Shown: positions 45,569-56,836 of the stretch, one piece after another
Layout: every line of letters starts with the position of its first letter
How positions within the stretch are numbered: the stretch's first letter is position 1
Assembly (NCBI GenBank): GCA_911728435.2
Contig: OU452216.1
Coordinates: 3,038,842 to 3,102,841 of the forward strand
Length of the DNA: 64,000 bases
DNA from: Apoderus coryli
Taxonomy: Eukaryota; Arthropoda; Insecta; Coleoptera; Attelabidae
Direction of reading: 5' to 3'
The notes under the pieces: generated by a model
What the model saw: the letters and a program-made list of their open reading frames with translations, nothing else
The model's database searches: none
What the model was told of the DNA's origin: nothing
Made by a program: the position numbers and the translations under genes

Positions 45569-45640
45569 CTGAGTTTAGCTCAGTGGATAGCGTGCGGACT
45601 TTGTGATCGGAAAGTTGTTGGTTCGATCCTGCTCTTGTAA
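45569..45640 (+). tRNA. tRNA-like sequence, probably pseudo-tRNA or SINE head
   Basis: TTTAGCTCAGTGG matches the pol III A box and GGTTCGATCC the B box at normal spacing, and TTTTTT follows at 45641. Acceptor and T stems pair poorly, so a functional tRNA is unlikely. The anticodon loop region contains TTTGTGA and is ambiguous. Confidence 0.5.
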
Positions 45641-45860
45641 TTTTTTATTTATCATTTTTGATCAAATTAGTTAGGTATTTGGGTTAGTTTAGGCTGTTAG
45701 AATTATTATTTTTACATTTTTATTTATAATTAATTTTAGAATAAAGTAGTTAGTTAGGTAGTGGGGTTAGTTTAAGATGTTATAATTATTATGTTTACTT
45801 TTTTATTTCTAATTTTTGAATAAAGTAGTTTGTTTTTAAAGTTAAATTATTATTATATTA
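45641..45860. repeat. AT-rich imperfect tandem duplication, period about 83
   Basis: TTAGGTATTTGGGTTAG at 45671 recurs as TTAGGTAGTGGGGTTAG at 45754, and similar sequence follows both. Confidence 0.6.
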
Positions 45861-45869
45861 AAATTATTA

Positions 45870-46960
45870 TTATTATATAGGGTGTTCCATTTGCAATAAG
45901 AAAGATATCAACACAGCATAGTTCTTACCATATTTCAATAACTTTAATTTGTATTATTTTCTGGATGACACACAGGGGGCATCAGTAATTCAAAATAAAA
46001 TGTAGTTTAATCATTTTATTAGCTTTTATTAGGTAATTGCTATATTACATTATTTTTTATACGGCATAATCGAGACATTTGTATTTAGCCACCATATACT
46101 GTGTGGCAAAGGTATTGTTTGGCAAATTGATCTGTAACAGCGCGGCGTCGGTAAGGGGAATGCAGTTATAATAAAACATGGCTGATTTGATTCATAAAAT
46201 ATCCAGCGGCGTCGTTGGAAAAGTTTAGTAATAATTAATAAACATTTATGTGTTACTAAAAAAATAAAATTATTCACGTGTTTGGTAAAAGCACCTACTG
46301 CTATTAAGCTATAACACCCAAGAAGTATTTTATTTATTTATTTATTTTAACTATGTAGATACTAAAGTTTGCATACTAAAAATGAAAATAAAACGTTCTT
46401 ATAAAAAACAAAAACATTCTAAAACTACTTAACGAAATAAATTAAATTCTTTGATAATCTTGCTTGATTTAAACAAAAAAAAACTAAAACAACTTATCGA
46501 AAATAATTAAAATATCTTGGATATTTTTGTTGCTTTAAGTCATGTTTAGAAACTATAATTAACTGTTTTAAATATTTCGATTAAATATAACGATCATAAT
46601 TAGTATTACTTTATAGAAGGTGGCAAGCTGTTAGATTTCCTCAACTTAAGCATCATCATTATCATCAGTCTCGCTGTCGTCATCTTGTCCTAAAGTTATT
46701 ATCACGTGCTCAATTATAATAAAGGTAATATACTATCATTATAAAAACTCTGATTGTCATAATAACCCTATATTATAGGGAATATAAGGTCTATGTGATC
46801 ATATCTGCGGACAAGTTTCGCTAGAAAATTTTGCAAATGTGACGCATTACATATTAATATGATATGAATATTTACTGTATTGTAAAAAGGAAAATAATTT
46901 CACTTTAATATTTATTTTATATTTTCAAATGTAAGTGAGAATGTACATTATTTAACTGAA
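45870..46960. other. Spacer, nothing recognised
   Basis: A GGGTGTTCCATTTG motif near 45882 and a TTTATTTATTTATTTATTTT run near 46328-46347 could be ends of decayed elements. Confidence 0.4.
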
Positions 46961-47171
46961 ATAAATATTTAAGTAAGTTTTCTTTATTTGGGTTGTAGGT
47001 CGTAAACAATAAAACTCAGTTTTAAATATCACTAACGTTTCGATCTATATTAGATTATCCATATACAAATTATATGTATATCAAGAAGGAACGCATACAT
47101 TTAAAATATTATCAAAAAACAATTAATTGAAAATTACATAAAAGAAAAAAAAAACAAAACACATTAACATA

Positions 47172-49258
47172 CAGGGTGGTCCAACGAAAAGTTTGCACCT
47201 AGCTTTTCTCTTTTTTTTGTAGTCGAATGCGAAAATGCTCGGACACGTCGATTTTGCTTTTGAGGGGGACACATTTTAAACATATTTTTCGATCTGCGCC
47301 TTTAACCCCCTAGCGGGGGTGAGTAACAACCCTAAAATTTTAAATGGAAAGAGGGGTCTAATGACATATCATTTGAAAGGACACAAAATTGTCTTTCTAA
47401 TGATACCCTATTTGTCGAATTTTACTAAAACAGTTAATACGAAAACGACTTTAAAGACATTAAGCCGATAATTTTGGTATTAATGAGAAATACAAATAAG
47501 TTTTAATTATTACGACTGAAAACAACTACAATCATTTCTAAATTATTTACTTTGAAGAAAAACGGGATTTCAAAAACACTATCTTATTTATCAGAACTAA
47601 ATTCCTCACTAATCGTTTGCGTTTTTTGTTGAAATAAAAACTGCAGATACGTGTAGGAAAAGAATTTACACCGTTTATTTTAGTCTTTTCATTGATTCAG
47701 TTTGGTTGCTTCTCAAGTTATTTTACTTTTACCGTACAAAATGATTTATTCCATTCTAGAACGAGTTGAAATTGTTAAACTTTATTTTCAAAATAATAGT
47801 AGTGCTAGACTTACGGCTCGCTTATTTAATGAGAGACATCCCGATAAAAATGTGAATGATGTGTACGTTGGCAAGTTAGTTAAAAAGTTTGTAGATACCG
47901 GATCTGTCTGTAATGTAAAACACCAGCCGCAGAAACCGATCAGAAATGAAGCTGTGGAAGTCGCTGTTTTAGGGCATGTTGAAATGGATCATAGTCAAAG
48001 TACCCGTCAACTAGCTGAAGCCTCAGGTGTCTCCCGTTCGTCCATAATACGAATTTTAAAAGCGTACAAATTTCATCCGTACAAAATCAAATTAGTACAG
48101 GAACTAAATGAGGATGATCCTGATAGAAGGCTGCAATTTTGTGAAGCAATGAGCCAGCGTTTAATTGAAGATCCGCAATTATTATTTAACATTTGTTTTT
48201 CCGACGAATGCACATTTTATTTGAATGGAGCTGTAAATAGGCACAATTGCCGTTACTGGGATGACAGTAACCCACATTTATTCCGTGAGGTTCATACCCA
48301 GTATCCTCAAAAAATAAACGTCTGGTGTGGCATATTAGGAAATCATATTATAGGACCACTTTTTATTCCTGGAAATTTAACTGGTGAAGTGTACCTAAAC
48401 ATGCTTGAAGACACAATTGATCCTTTAATAACACAAATAATAGAAGATGACCAAAATCATACTGCTGATCGGCTTTATTTCCAGCAAGATGGAGCACCTC
48501 CGCACTATGTGGCTCCTGTAAGACAGTTCTTAGATGACCGGTTCCCTGGACGGTGGATTGGAAGGAGGGGCCCAATTGAATGGCCTGCCAGGTCACCGGA
48601 TTTATCGCCTTTAGACTTTTTTCTTTGGGGGCACTTAAAAAATAAATGTTTTGCCACGAAGCCCGAGTCCATAGAAGATCTTCGCCAACGCATTACAGAA
48701 GAGTGCAGAAACATAACACCTGATATGCTACAAAATGTTAGAAATAGATTTGAACAAAATCTGTATTATTGTATGGAATCAAATGGGTCACATTTTCAAC
48801 ATTTGTTAATGTAACGTTTTAATAAATCAATTTAACAGCTTGTTTACTTTTTTTACAAAGCAATGTTAAAACTAACAAACATTGGAATGTACTAACGATT
48901 GCAGGTGTTTTCACTCGCAATAATTAAAACTTATTTGTATTTCTCATTAATACCAAAATTATCGGCTTAATGTCTTTAAAGTCGTTTTCGTATTAACTGT
49001 TTTAGTAAAATTCGACAAATAGGGTATCATTAGAAAGACAATTTTGTGTCCTTTCAAATGATATGTCATTAGACCCCTCTTTCCATTTAAAATTTTAGGG
49101 TTGTTACTCACCCCCGCTAGGGGGTTAAAGGCGCAGATCGAAAAATATGTTTAAAATGTGTCCCCCTCAAAAGCAAAATCGACGTGTCCGAGCATTTTCG
49201 CATTCGACTACAAAAAAAAGAGAAAAGCTAGGTGCAAACTTTTCGTTGGACCACCCTG
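47172..49258 (+). mobile_element. DD41D Tc1/mariner transposon (VISITOR-like), apparently complete
   Basis: The element starts CAGGGTGGTCCAACGAAAAG and ends with its complement, flanked by TA (47170-47171 and 49259-49260). The terminal inverted repeats extend about 340 bp (47172-47510 and about 48922-49258) and look nearly identical on reading, including poly-T runs of equal length. The interior encodes one uninterrupted transposase. Length 2087 bp. It sits inside a Penelope-like element. All parts needed for autonomous movement seem present. Confidence 0.95.
47741..48814 (+). CDS. DD41D Tc1/mariner-superfamily transposase, intact
   Basis: The transposase binds the terminal repeats and performs cut-and-paste at TA. 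The first ATG of the frame is at 47741 and gives 357 aa. Residues about 5-60 form a DUF4817-like helix-turn-helix (ERVEIVKLYFQNNSS), and 75-115 a second HTH (STRQLAEASGVSRSSIIRIL). The DDE core has the first aspartate in ICFSDECTFYLNG, the second in YFQQDGAPPHY and the third in SPDLSPLDFFLWG. Counting gives 41 residues between the second and third, hence DD41D. The end reads ESNGSHFQHLLM. No stops or shifts. It is flanked on both sides by the long TIRs. Confidence 0.95.
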   Translation: MIYSILERVEIVKLYFQNNSSARLTARLFNERHPDKNVNDVYVGKLVKKFVDTGSVCNVKHQPQKPIRNEAVEVAVLGHVEMDHSQSTRQLAEASGVSRSSIIRILKAYKFHPYKIKLVQELNEDDPDRRLQFCEAMSQRLIEDPQLLFNICFSDECTFYLNGAVNRHNCRYWDDSNPHLFREVHTQYPQKINVWCGILGNHIIGPLFIPGNLTGEVYLNMLEDTIDPLITQIIEDDQNHTADRLYFQQDGAPPHYVAPVRQFLDDRFPGRWIGRRGPIEWPARSPDLSPLDFFLWGHLKNKCFATKPESIEDLRQRITEECRNITPDMLQNVRNRFEQNLYYCMESNGSHFQHLLM

Positions 49259-50227
49259 TATGTCTCCCATATGTTCAGATATTGTTATGAGTCAATTACA
49301 AAAGTTTTGCATTTCAAAATTACCTTTTCAAGTTCCAATATTCAAACGATATGTCGACGATATTTTTACATGTGTTCAATATTCAATAACTATCATCCTA
49401 AATTACAATTTACATTAGAAATTGAAAAAAATGGAACCATTCCCTTTCTCGATGTTTTAATTATGAAAACAGATGATAACCAACTCATTACAGATTGGTA
49501 CCATAAGCCAACCTTCTCGGAACGATATCTAAACTACCAATCCCATCACCATTTTACACAAAAAGTCAATATTATAAAAAACCTAAAAGATAGGGCTTTA
49601 AAACTATCTCATCAAAAATTTCATAAAGATAACTAAGAAAATTGAATCATTTATCCAAAAAAACTAATAGTTAATATACTATATAATAATAATGAAAACC
49701 ATAGGAACTCTAATATTAATACAACACAAATTAACGTAAAATACTTTAAAATTCCCTATATTCACAAATTATCAGAACAAATTAAAACAGTTTTAAATAG
49801 CCCAACTTGTATGATAACTTTTAAAAGTGAAAATACAATCAAACAAATTTTTTCCAAAATTAAATCTGAGACTCCCCATTCCCTTAATAGTAACATAATA
49901 TATGGAATCCCCTGCAAAGATTGCGATAATGTGTACATTGGACAATCTGAAAGATATCTTAAAACAAGATTAGAAGAACACAAACGTAGCGTTAGACCAC
50001 AAAATCTATTTACCAATGCGGGAAAAACAGGGCTAACAGAACATTCATACAACAACCATCACAATTTCGATTTCGAAAACACTAAAATTATCGGTCGACA
50101 GACAAACTATAGAAAAAGACTACTACACGAGATGTTTCTAATAAAAAGACATGAAAATAACGCCAATAAACAACAGGACACACAGGGAATAAGTAATGTT
50201 ATTAAAAGAATACATAGTAAACTTTAA
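49259..50227 (+). pseudogene. Penelope-like RT C-terminus plus GIY-YIG endonuclease
   Basis: Starting MSPICSDIVMSQLQKF, the RT shows the catalytic box KRYVDDIFT (near 49350), a shift near 49390, then GTIPFLDVLIMKTDD, WYHKPTFSERYLNYQSHH and stops near 49636. The last frame 49811-50227 carries the GIY-YIG nuclease: NIIYGIPCKDCDNVYIGQSE, RYLKTRLEEHKRSV, LTEHSYNNHHNFDF and NYRKRLLHEMFLIK. RT plus GIY-YIG in this order defines Penelope-like elements. The N-terminal RT half is missing, and the frameshift and stops make it inactive. Confidence 0.92.
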
Positions 50228-50612
50228 AAATGTTCCCGGTAATCTCAAAAATTTCTAGTTCCTCTTATTTAGTTGATATCTATGAAAAATAATTTTTTTT
50301 TTACTATACTTGTACAGAAAAAAGCACAACTGATATATTCAATAAAGGAAGAACTTCGTTTCCAACTTTAAATACACATAAAAATGTTAACACTATTTAA
50401 ATTATATACATGTATTATTTCATATAATATAGGAATTACTAATTGCATCAAAAGATATTTGGAGTAAACCTAATTGTTAATTGTTTCTATGTCTGACTTT
50501 TTAATAAGACAAAAGAAACTCAAAAAAATTGTAAGTGTTACCTGTCTTCAGATATTATAATTCGATTGTTGTTTTTTTTTTTATTTTTACGTTTTGAATT
50601 TATGTTCCCGTT
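50228..50612. other. 3' UTR of the Penelope-like element
   Basis: AT-rich sequence between the GIY-YIG stop and the right terminal arm. No other feature. Confidence 0.5.
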
Positions 50613-50730
50613 TTAATGTGTTTTGTTTTTTTTTTCTTTTATGTAATTTTCAATTAATTGTTTTTTGATAATATTTTAAATGTATGCGTTTCTTCTTGAT
50701 ATACATATATATAATTTGTATTTTGCAGCA

Positions 50731-50775
50731 CTCTGAGGATGAACTAATATAGATCGAAACGTTAGTGATATTCAA
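50731..50775 (+). ncRNA. Hammerhead-like motif in Penelope terminal repeat
   Basis: CACTCTGAGGATGAACTAAT leads to GATCGAAACGTTAGTG. CACT can pair with AGTG as stem I, CTGAGGA fits the core (position 7 is variable) and GAAAC follows. Stem II and stem III are weak. The same motif is recognisable, further mutated, in the inverted left arm near 47035-47065. Confidence 0.5.
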
Positions 50776-50869
50776 AACTGAGTTTTATTGTTTACGACCT
50801 ACAACCCAAATAAAGAAAACTTACTTAAATATATAACAGAAGGTCAAAAAAACTTAGCAAAATGAAATA

Positions 50870-51122
50870 AATATTATTATTAATTTATTTTAGTATATGT
50901 TCAAAATGTCGACCATCTTGTTCGAGGCACGTCTGCAGTCTTAAAATAAATTAATTTTATTTAATAGTTGGAGCAGTTGGGGAGTAATGGATGTAAAAGC
51001 ATTCCGAATTCTAATTTTCATGTCTTCTATGGTGGGTTGGTGGCTCACGGTAAATTATTTCTTTAATATACTCCCCATAGAATTTGTGGCTCCTCTACGT
51101 CCTATCCATCTTCCAGGGAAAT
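50870..51122 (-). pseudogene. DD41D-type transposase C-terminal fragment
   Basis: On -: KFPGRWIGRRGATNSMGSI with the catalytic stretch deleted, then PTIEDMKIRIRNAFTSITPQ, LLQLLN and CLEQDGRHFEHI. It aligns with FPGRWIGRRGP...SIEDLRQRI...GSHFQHL of the intact copy. The third catalytic aspartate is lost. Confidence 0.75.
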
Positions 51123-51495
51123 TTTGGTGCCTAGACATCAGCGGTAAAGTATGTCTCTTTGCTGATGATACTAGTTTCACTTGGTGCGGCCCGGATAGTG
51201 TGACTCTTCATAGTACCATATCCAAAGATTTAATCACCATCAAATCATGGTGTGACTCTAACCTGTTGTGCTTGAACACTGCGAAAACTAAATCTGTGTC
51301 AAATAAAGGTGCGCTGCAGTCTTGTGAATTTAATAATTTCACTGTTGACGTCGTTTCTTCTGTGAAGTTTCTGGGCCTTGTTGTTGACAGCTCCCTGAAG
51401 TGGAAGTTGCACATTGATGCGTTATCAACCAAATTAAGATCTGCCTGTTTTGCGTTAAGATCAGTTGACTTCATCAACAAATTGGTCCTCTCAAC
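51123..51495 (+). pseudogene. LINE RT fragment, sister of the 716-1756 copy
   Basis: The frame reads CLDISGKVCLFADDTSFTW, SVTLHSTISKDLITIKSW, CDSNLLCLNTAKTKS and FTVDVVSSVKFLGLVVDSSL to LRSACFALRS. It is almost identical to 960-1255 but keeps the 17- and 15-base segments lost there. It abuts a - strand LINE at about 51495. Confidence 0.85.
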
Positions 51496-53025
51496 AGAAA
51501 CATTGTAACAGTTATAATATGGAAACCATATTAAAGAGCAGTATTCCAGCTTTGACCTGACATAAGCATAGTATAAGGTTTTTATTGTAGCCATATTCTC
51601 AAAAGATCTGGAATTTCTCACAATGGTGCCATAAGAACTAGATGCACTCAGTATTATGTTATTTATATGTATATCGAACGAAAGAAGCTTATCAAAGGTC
51701 AAACCAAGATCCTTAATGGACTCAGGACGATTTCAAATCGTCTCACCAATCGTATAATCGAAATGAATGGCTGATTTTTTTTCTGGTACATGACATAACT
51801 TTACACTTGGAAGAGTTCAAGGTCAGTTTGTTTTCCTCACACCAGCATTGAACCAAATCCATATCACGCTGCAAACGATTACAATCGTCAAGATTATTAA
51901 CGGAATTGATATTTTCATATCGTCCGCAAAGAGCATTCTCTGACAATTCAGTAGTCCGGCTAAGTCATTTATAAAAATTAAAAACAATAATGGGCCCAGA
52001 TTCGACCCTTGCGGAACACCAGATGACATATGGTATCTTGACGATTTATATCCATTTTGGAGAACATATTGGGAACTATTAATGATATAGGAATGCATTA
52101 GCGAAACAGATCCAGCTCCAAGCCCAAACACAGTAAGCTTGTTCAACAGAACCACGCGATTTATTCTGTCAAATGCTTTGGCAAAGTCCGTGTAAATCAC
52201 ATCGACCTGCCCTCCTCCATCAATAGTTTCTGAAGTAAATTTGTAAACACAGACAGATCAGTAAGCGTGGACCTGCCACCGATAAAACCGTGTTGATTTA
52301 TTGATAAATTAGGCTTTGTCACTCTATAAATCCTCTGATATAAAAAGAATTTCAAACAGCTTTGAGAAATTTGATAATATGGATATAGGTCTATAATTAC
52401 AAATACAAGCCCTGTCATCGCTCTTAAAAATCGGACACACCTTCGCAACCTTCGCAACCTTCCAATCCTGTGGAAAAACACAGTTATTGTATTGTATTGT
52501 ACAAAAAAGAGGGTATTTCATCCGGACCGGAAGTAAACTTATTTTTCAATTTTCGGGCAGCCCAAAAAATCTCCTCCTCGGAAATGTCATATACGAGATA
52601 GTCGCGATTTGGCACCAAGTCAGATCTCGCAGCACAATTGTCCTCCGATCCGACAAAAACGCTCTCAAAATAGCTGGCAAATGCCTCAACAATTTGTTGA
52701 GGGTCATCAATAGTCCGATTGCCATCGTTCATTACACCAGGTATCCGAGAGTCACGATTGTGTGCTTAGGATCCGTATTTATGTTATCTTCACACAGACG
52801 GACATATGACTTGTAAGCCTCCGCAATTTGATTCTTGAGAACACGTCTAATCTCGCTAAATTTTTCATAATAATATTCCATATTTGTACATTTAAACTTC
52901 TTGTGATAATAATTTTTCCGTTTGACATTTCTAACAATTCTTGAAGTGTACCAACGTGGATAGCTATGTCGAAACGTTTTGACTAGTGGAACATACAAGT
53001 CGAACAGACCGTGCAAATTCGCCTT
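51496..53025 (-). mobile_element. Jockey-like LINE ORF2 fragment, - strand, multiple shifts
   Basis: On - from 53025: the end of the endonuclease region (HSYPRWYTSRIVRNVKRKNY), IAEAYKSYVRLCEDNINTD, 52732-52484 with [54 protein letters not shown], 52200-51823 with [37 protein letters not shown] and LFADDMKI, then the C-terminal FDIHINNIILSASSSYGTIV up to NVSVERT where it is cut off. At least five frame changes. Close relative of the copy at 10010-12055. Confidence 0.88.
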
Positions 53026-53075
53026 ATGTCATTGTTCTTGTCTTTTAGAGCACCATTCATTTTTGTTAAAATATA

Positions 53076-53257
53076 CAGGGTGTCACATTAAGAAAAAGCA
53101 AGTTTGATCTGCTGCTCGTTTGTGAACTACCTTGTATAATTGAAAACATTTTAGGGTTGTACATCTCTTTAGTGCCTAAAAGTTTTGTAATGGATTTTTT
53201 TGTCTATCTCTTATAGATCTTGAGATATCTTCCGCCACACACTAATGGGCCACCCTG
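53076..53257. mobile_element. 182-bp MITE with CAGGGTG ends
   Basis: It starts CAGGGTGTCACATT and ends GGGCCACCCTG, with TA on both sides (53074-53075 and 53258-53259). Non-coding. The CAGGGTG ends are like those of the DD41D element, which may supply its transposase (inference). Confidence 0.65.
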
Positions 53258-54195
53258 TATAATTTCAAGGTAGGTGTTTGCTCTAATTTTTATTACATAC
53301 CGCCTCTAGTTTTGTTAGCGTCTTGCAAGAAGATTTTCACAAAGCTATGTATTATTATTGATAATAGGGTGGTAAGTGTAAGTTTTACAGTTTTAACTTA
53401 GTGTTTGACAAAATTGTTTCTCATTATTCTAGATATTTGATAAAGATCAAAAAAAATGATCGAAAAGTCATAATAAATTGTTACAATATTATGTGGTAGT
53501 TAAAATGTTATAAAATCCTGACCTAAAATCAAGAAAATTCACAGCAAAATGTATTATTATTTTGTTATCCTTTATTTATTTAATTATTTTAATTTTTGGT
53601 AGTTGCAAATCTTGAACAAATTATATTTTATATTGTAATTTAATTTTAATCTTTTTTAATTCAATAATGTTTACTGAGTATTAAATTTTCTCTACGTAAT
53701 TCCCAAACAAGATTTAAGTTTAAGCTAATGAACAAGGATATAATAAAAATACCACGATGAAGGTTATCGAATTTATTATTATGATAAAATGACTTATTAC
53801 AATAATAATGATTATTTACTCAGAGTAAGATAATGTACAAAACATGCAGAACCATAATATTATATGTTTTTATTTGATTCTGTGAATCCGAGTGGGAGAT
53901 GTGGATTATAATAATTAAATAATTATTATCAAAGAAACCAAATGTACCTCTAATAAAAATACTGTGGGAATTTCATTAGGATATATTCATTTGTTTAATT
54001 TTTAAGTTATGTTGAACGAGTTTTTTCCTAATTCCTAAATAAAGCATTATGCCAAGTAATTATTTTTTTTAAGGAACTCGAAGTTCGAACAGTTTCTATA
54101 GTATATTAAATTAAGAATAATAAGAACATGTATGAATAATAATAATACTTGAGCATTACTTCTATAAATATAATATAAAGACAGCTTCAGGAATA
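53258..54195. other. Very AT-rich spacer
   Basis: No gene or recognised repeat. Confidence 0.5.
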
Positions 54196-54199
54196 CAGA

Positions 54200-56361
54200 G
54201 GTGTAAGGCAGCAGCTCTTGGATCGTCGAAACGGCGGCGAAACGAATATTTATATAAAAACTATTAAAGGTGTCCCCACTATAGTTAAAGCGCCGGGGGG
54301 AGCATCTTTAAACTGACCGGCTTGCCTAACAGAGAAGATTTGCACCTGAACATGGTCTATCAGAATGTCAAGGGCTTAAATACAAAAACACATGCCTTTT
54401 GCAAGTCAACTTCTTCCTGTGAGTATCATGTGGTCGCTGAATGTAAAATTGACATCGATCACTTCTCATTCTGCTGTTTTTGCGTTTATGTGCAACCAAA
54501 TCTTCATATTGAGGAATACATGAATCTTTTCGAATTTTTTGAACACCTGATTTGCTTTTATGGTTTACAAATATTGATTGTTGGTGACTTTAACATTCAT
54601 TTTGAGGAAGGTGTGTTTTCAAATAATTTCTCACCTTTAAAATTAATTAATGAGTTCATGTCTTTGTTTGAATTAAGGCAATTCAATAACATTCGTAACT
54701 CTAATAACAGAATTCTGGATCTCGTGTTATCGAACTTTCGCTGTGGCGTGGTGAGGTCTATGCCAGCGCTGGTGGATGAGGACGGTCATCACCCTGCTCT
54801 GCAGGTCTGTTTTGATGCCAAAATACAAAAAAACTTTACAATAAATCAGCAGAATAAACGGTATAACTTTAAAAGGGCAGACTTCCCCCGGTTATACCAA
54901 CTAATTCTGGAACAGGACTGGCCGATTCTTGACTCTGTGGATGATGTGGATATCGCGGTCTCCACCTTCTATGATATCTTAAACACAATATTTGATGTGT
55001 GCGTACCTACTGTGAGAACTCACTCCAGGAAGTATTCATACCCATGCTGGCATACACATGAAATCATAAGTAATATTAGGAAGAAAATGCGACTTTTCAA
55101 GAAATTGAGATCTTCACGGGATTTAAACGATCTGCAAGCCTTCAGACATTTAAGATCATTAATCAAAAGCCAGATCAATAACTCATATCGAAACAGGGCA
55201 GTTGTCTTGCTCCCCTTATTTTCTCTATTTTCATTAATGACATATCGGAAGGCTTTTTGAGCAGTTACCTGATTTTTGCAGATGACTTCAAGATTTACAG
55301 AGCTGTTCGATCTCTTGCTGATTGCATTGTTGCAGGCTGATCTGTCGAGGCTCGAGCTGTGGACCCATACTAACAAACTGCCTTTGAATGTGGGAAAATG
55401 CAAACTTGCTGTATTCTCCAGGTCGCAGAGCACACATATGTTTCCCTACCGGTTATGTAATACCATTCTTGACTCGTGTGAGGTCGTCAGGGATTTGGGA
55501 GTCTATGTGGACAACAACTTTCAATTTACAACACATACACAGCACCTACTATGTGACTCTTTTCGTATGCTTGGTTTTTTGTTTCGAATAACTAAAGAAT
55601 TTAACAACGTTGAGTGTCTGACGAATTTGTTCAATGCGTTAATCAGATCTAAGCTTGAGTATGCTTCCAATATATGGTCTCCCATATATCAAGTACATAT
55701 AAGACAGGTTGAGAGTGTTCAGCATAGATTTCTCAAGTACTTAGCGTTCAAAATTGATGGGCATTTTCCGTCGCGCAGATATGATCATCGCATGATCCTT
55801 GACAGATTTAACATGAACTCTTTGGTTACACGTAGATTATATGCTGGACAGGTGTTCCTCTTTAAAATAATTAAAGGTATGATTGACTGTCCTCAGCTGC
55901 TGGAGCGGATTGGTTTCAACATTCCACGGTTTTTTTTCGAGAAACGCTAGGTTATTCCATATCCATACACTTCGTACAAACTATGAGTATAGGGCACCTC
56001 TGTTTAGAGCATTACAAGAGTGCAATGCACGAGGGATCAGCAGTGAGGTCGATTACTTTGACCATACACTACTTGGGTTTAGGGCCCAGTTGTCTCGCCT
56101 CCTATATCGTTCCGAAGATTAGCTTACGGTGATATCTTATTTATTCTATATGCATATTCTTTTCTTAAATTAATTTCGATGTCATTAGTTTTAACTCAAT
56201 AATGTTTATGTTTGCTATCTTAGTATTGGTATCAATTTTTAGTGTATTGTTTCTTGGATAATGTAAAGTAATTACCTAAATATGTACAATAATCTTTAAG
56301 AGTTTGCCTTGTAATTGGGTGTTAAACCTGTTAGGCAAGAAATGAATAAATAAATAAATCA
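54200..56361 (+). mobile_element. Jockey-like LINE with internal deletion joining endonuclease to RT
   Basis: 54200-54350 resembles a LINE 5' region. The frame 54322-55260 begins MVYQNVKGLNTKTHAFCKST (start of an APE endonuclease), has its first part collapsed, then ILIVGDFNIHFEEG, NNRILDLVLSNF and DGHHPALQV, and runs into the linker SYPCWHTHEIISNIRKK and INNSYRNR. There it fuses abruptly to LLPLFSLIFINDIS-type sequence; the RT fingers and palm start are missing. FADDFKIYRAV follows (near 55278), then the C-terminal domain to YRSED at about 56120 with a shift at 55930. The 3' tail is AATAAATAAATAAATC (56345-56360). Confidence 0.88.
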
Positions 56362-56793
56362 ATTTGTTATTACTCACTGTAAACATCTTAGTTTTCTCGT
56401 CAACATTCCTGATTTTATTATTTAGAAGCTATAAATTTCGAAGTTAAAACAAATTTATAAATATTCTAAGTTTAATCACCTCGTAAACATTCCTGTGAAA
56501 AGTTGGTAATAACAAAGGTCCATTGTTCAGCATTTTTATGGCAACAACTGCTTACCAATAGGTAGATATGTACCTATTTAAATTATGCATACCTAGGATA
56601 CCTACTCATAGTTTATCTTTATGTCTAATAATAACAAAAAGCATTTTTAAGACTATCTGTAACTCTTTTAATTTTTCTTCTTTTCATAAAATGACCCTCT
56701 TAAAATTATACTATTTTAAGTCTTAAAACTGTTTTATATGATAAAATAAAAGTCTAATCTCCACAAAATAAATTTAATAGAAATTTCAATCAT

Positions 56794-56836
56794 CCAGATA
56801 TGTTTCGGGACTTAAACCAGTTCCATTATCAGTGGT
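56794..56836 (-). ncRNA. Degenerate hammerhead-like motif
   Basis: On -: CCA stem, CTGATAA (consensus CTGATGA), GGAACT/AGTCCC-type stem II, CGAAAC, ATATC and TGG closing stem I. The core G-to-A change probably abolishes cleavage. Confidence 0.5.

Larger units (their letters stand above)
46965..50832 (+). mobile_element. Penelope-like element with inverted terminal arms
   Basis: 46965-47168 is the inverted copy of 50613-50832 (shared GTTTACGACCTACAACCCAA in the right arm). Between them lies the 3' half of a Penelope polyprotein (49259-50227). The left arm joins the coding part just before an ATG, and a DD41D transposon has inserted exactly near that junction. Inverted terminal fragments and 5' truncation are normal for Penelope-like elements. 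The right arm holds a hammerhead-like motif (50731-50775). No clear target duplication was found. Confidence 0.82.

Noticed and set aside
54215..54250. Another hammerhead (GTCGAAACGGCGGCGAAACG)
   Set aside because: Although GAAAC occurs twice, there is no CTGATGA core or pairing stem I in front of it.
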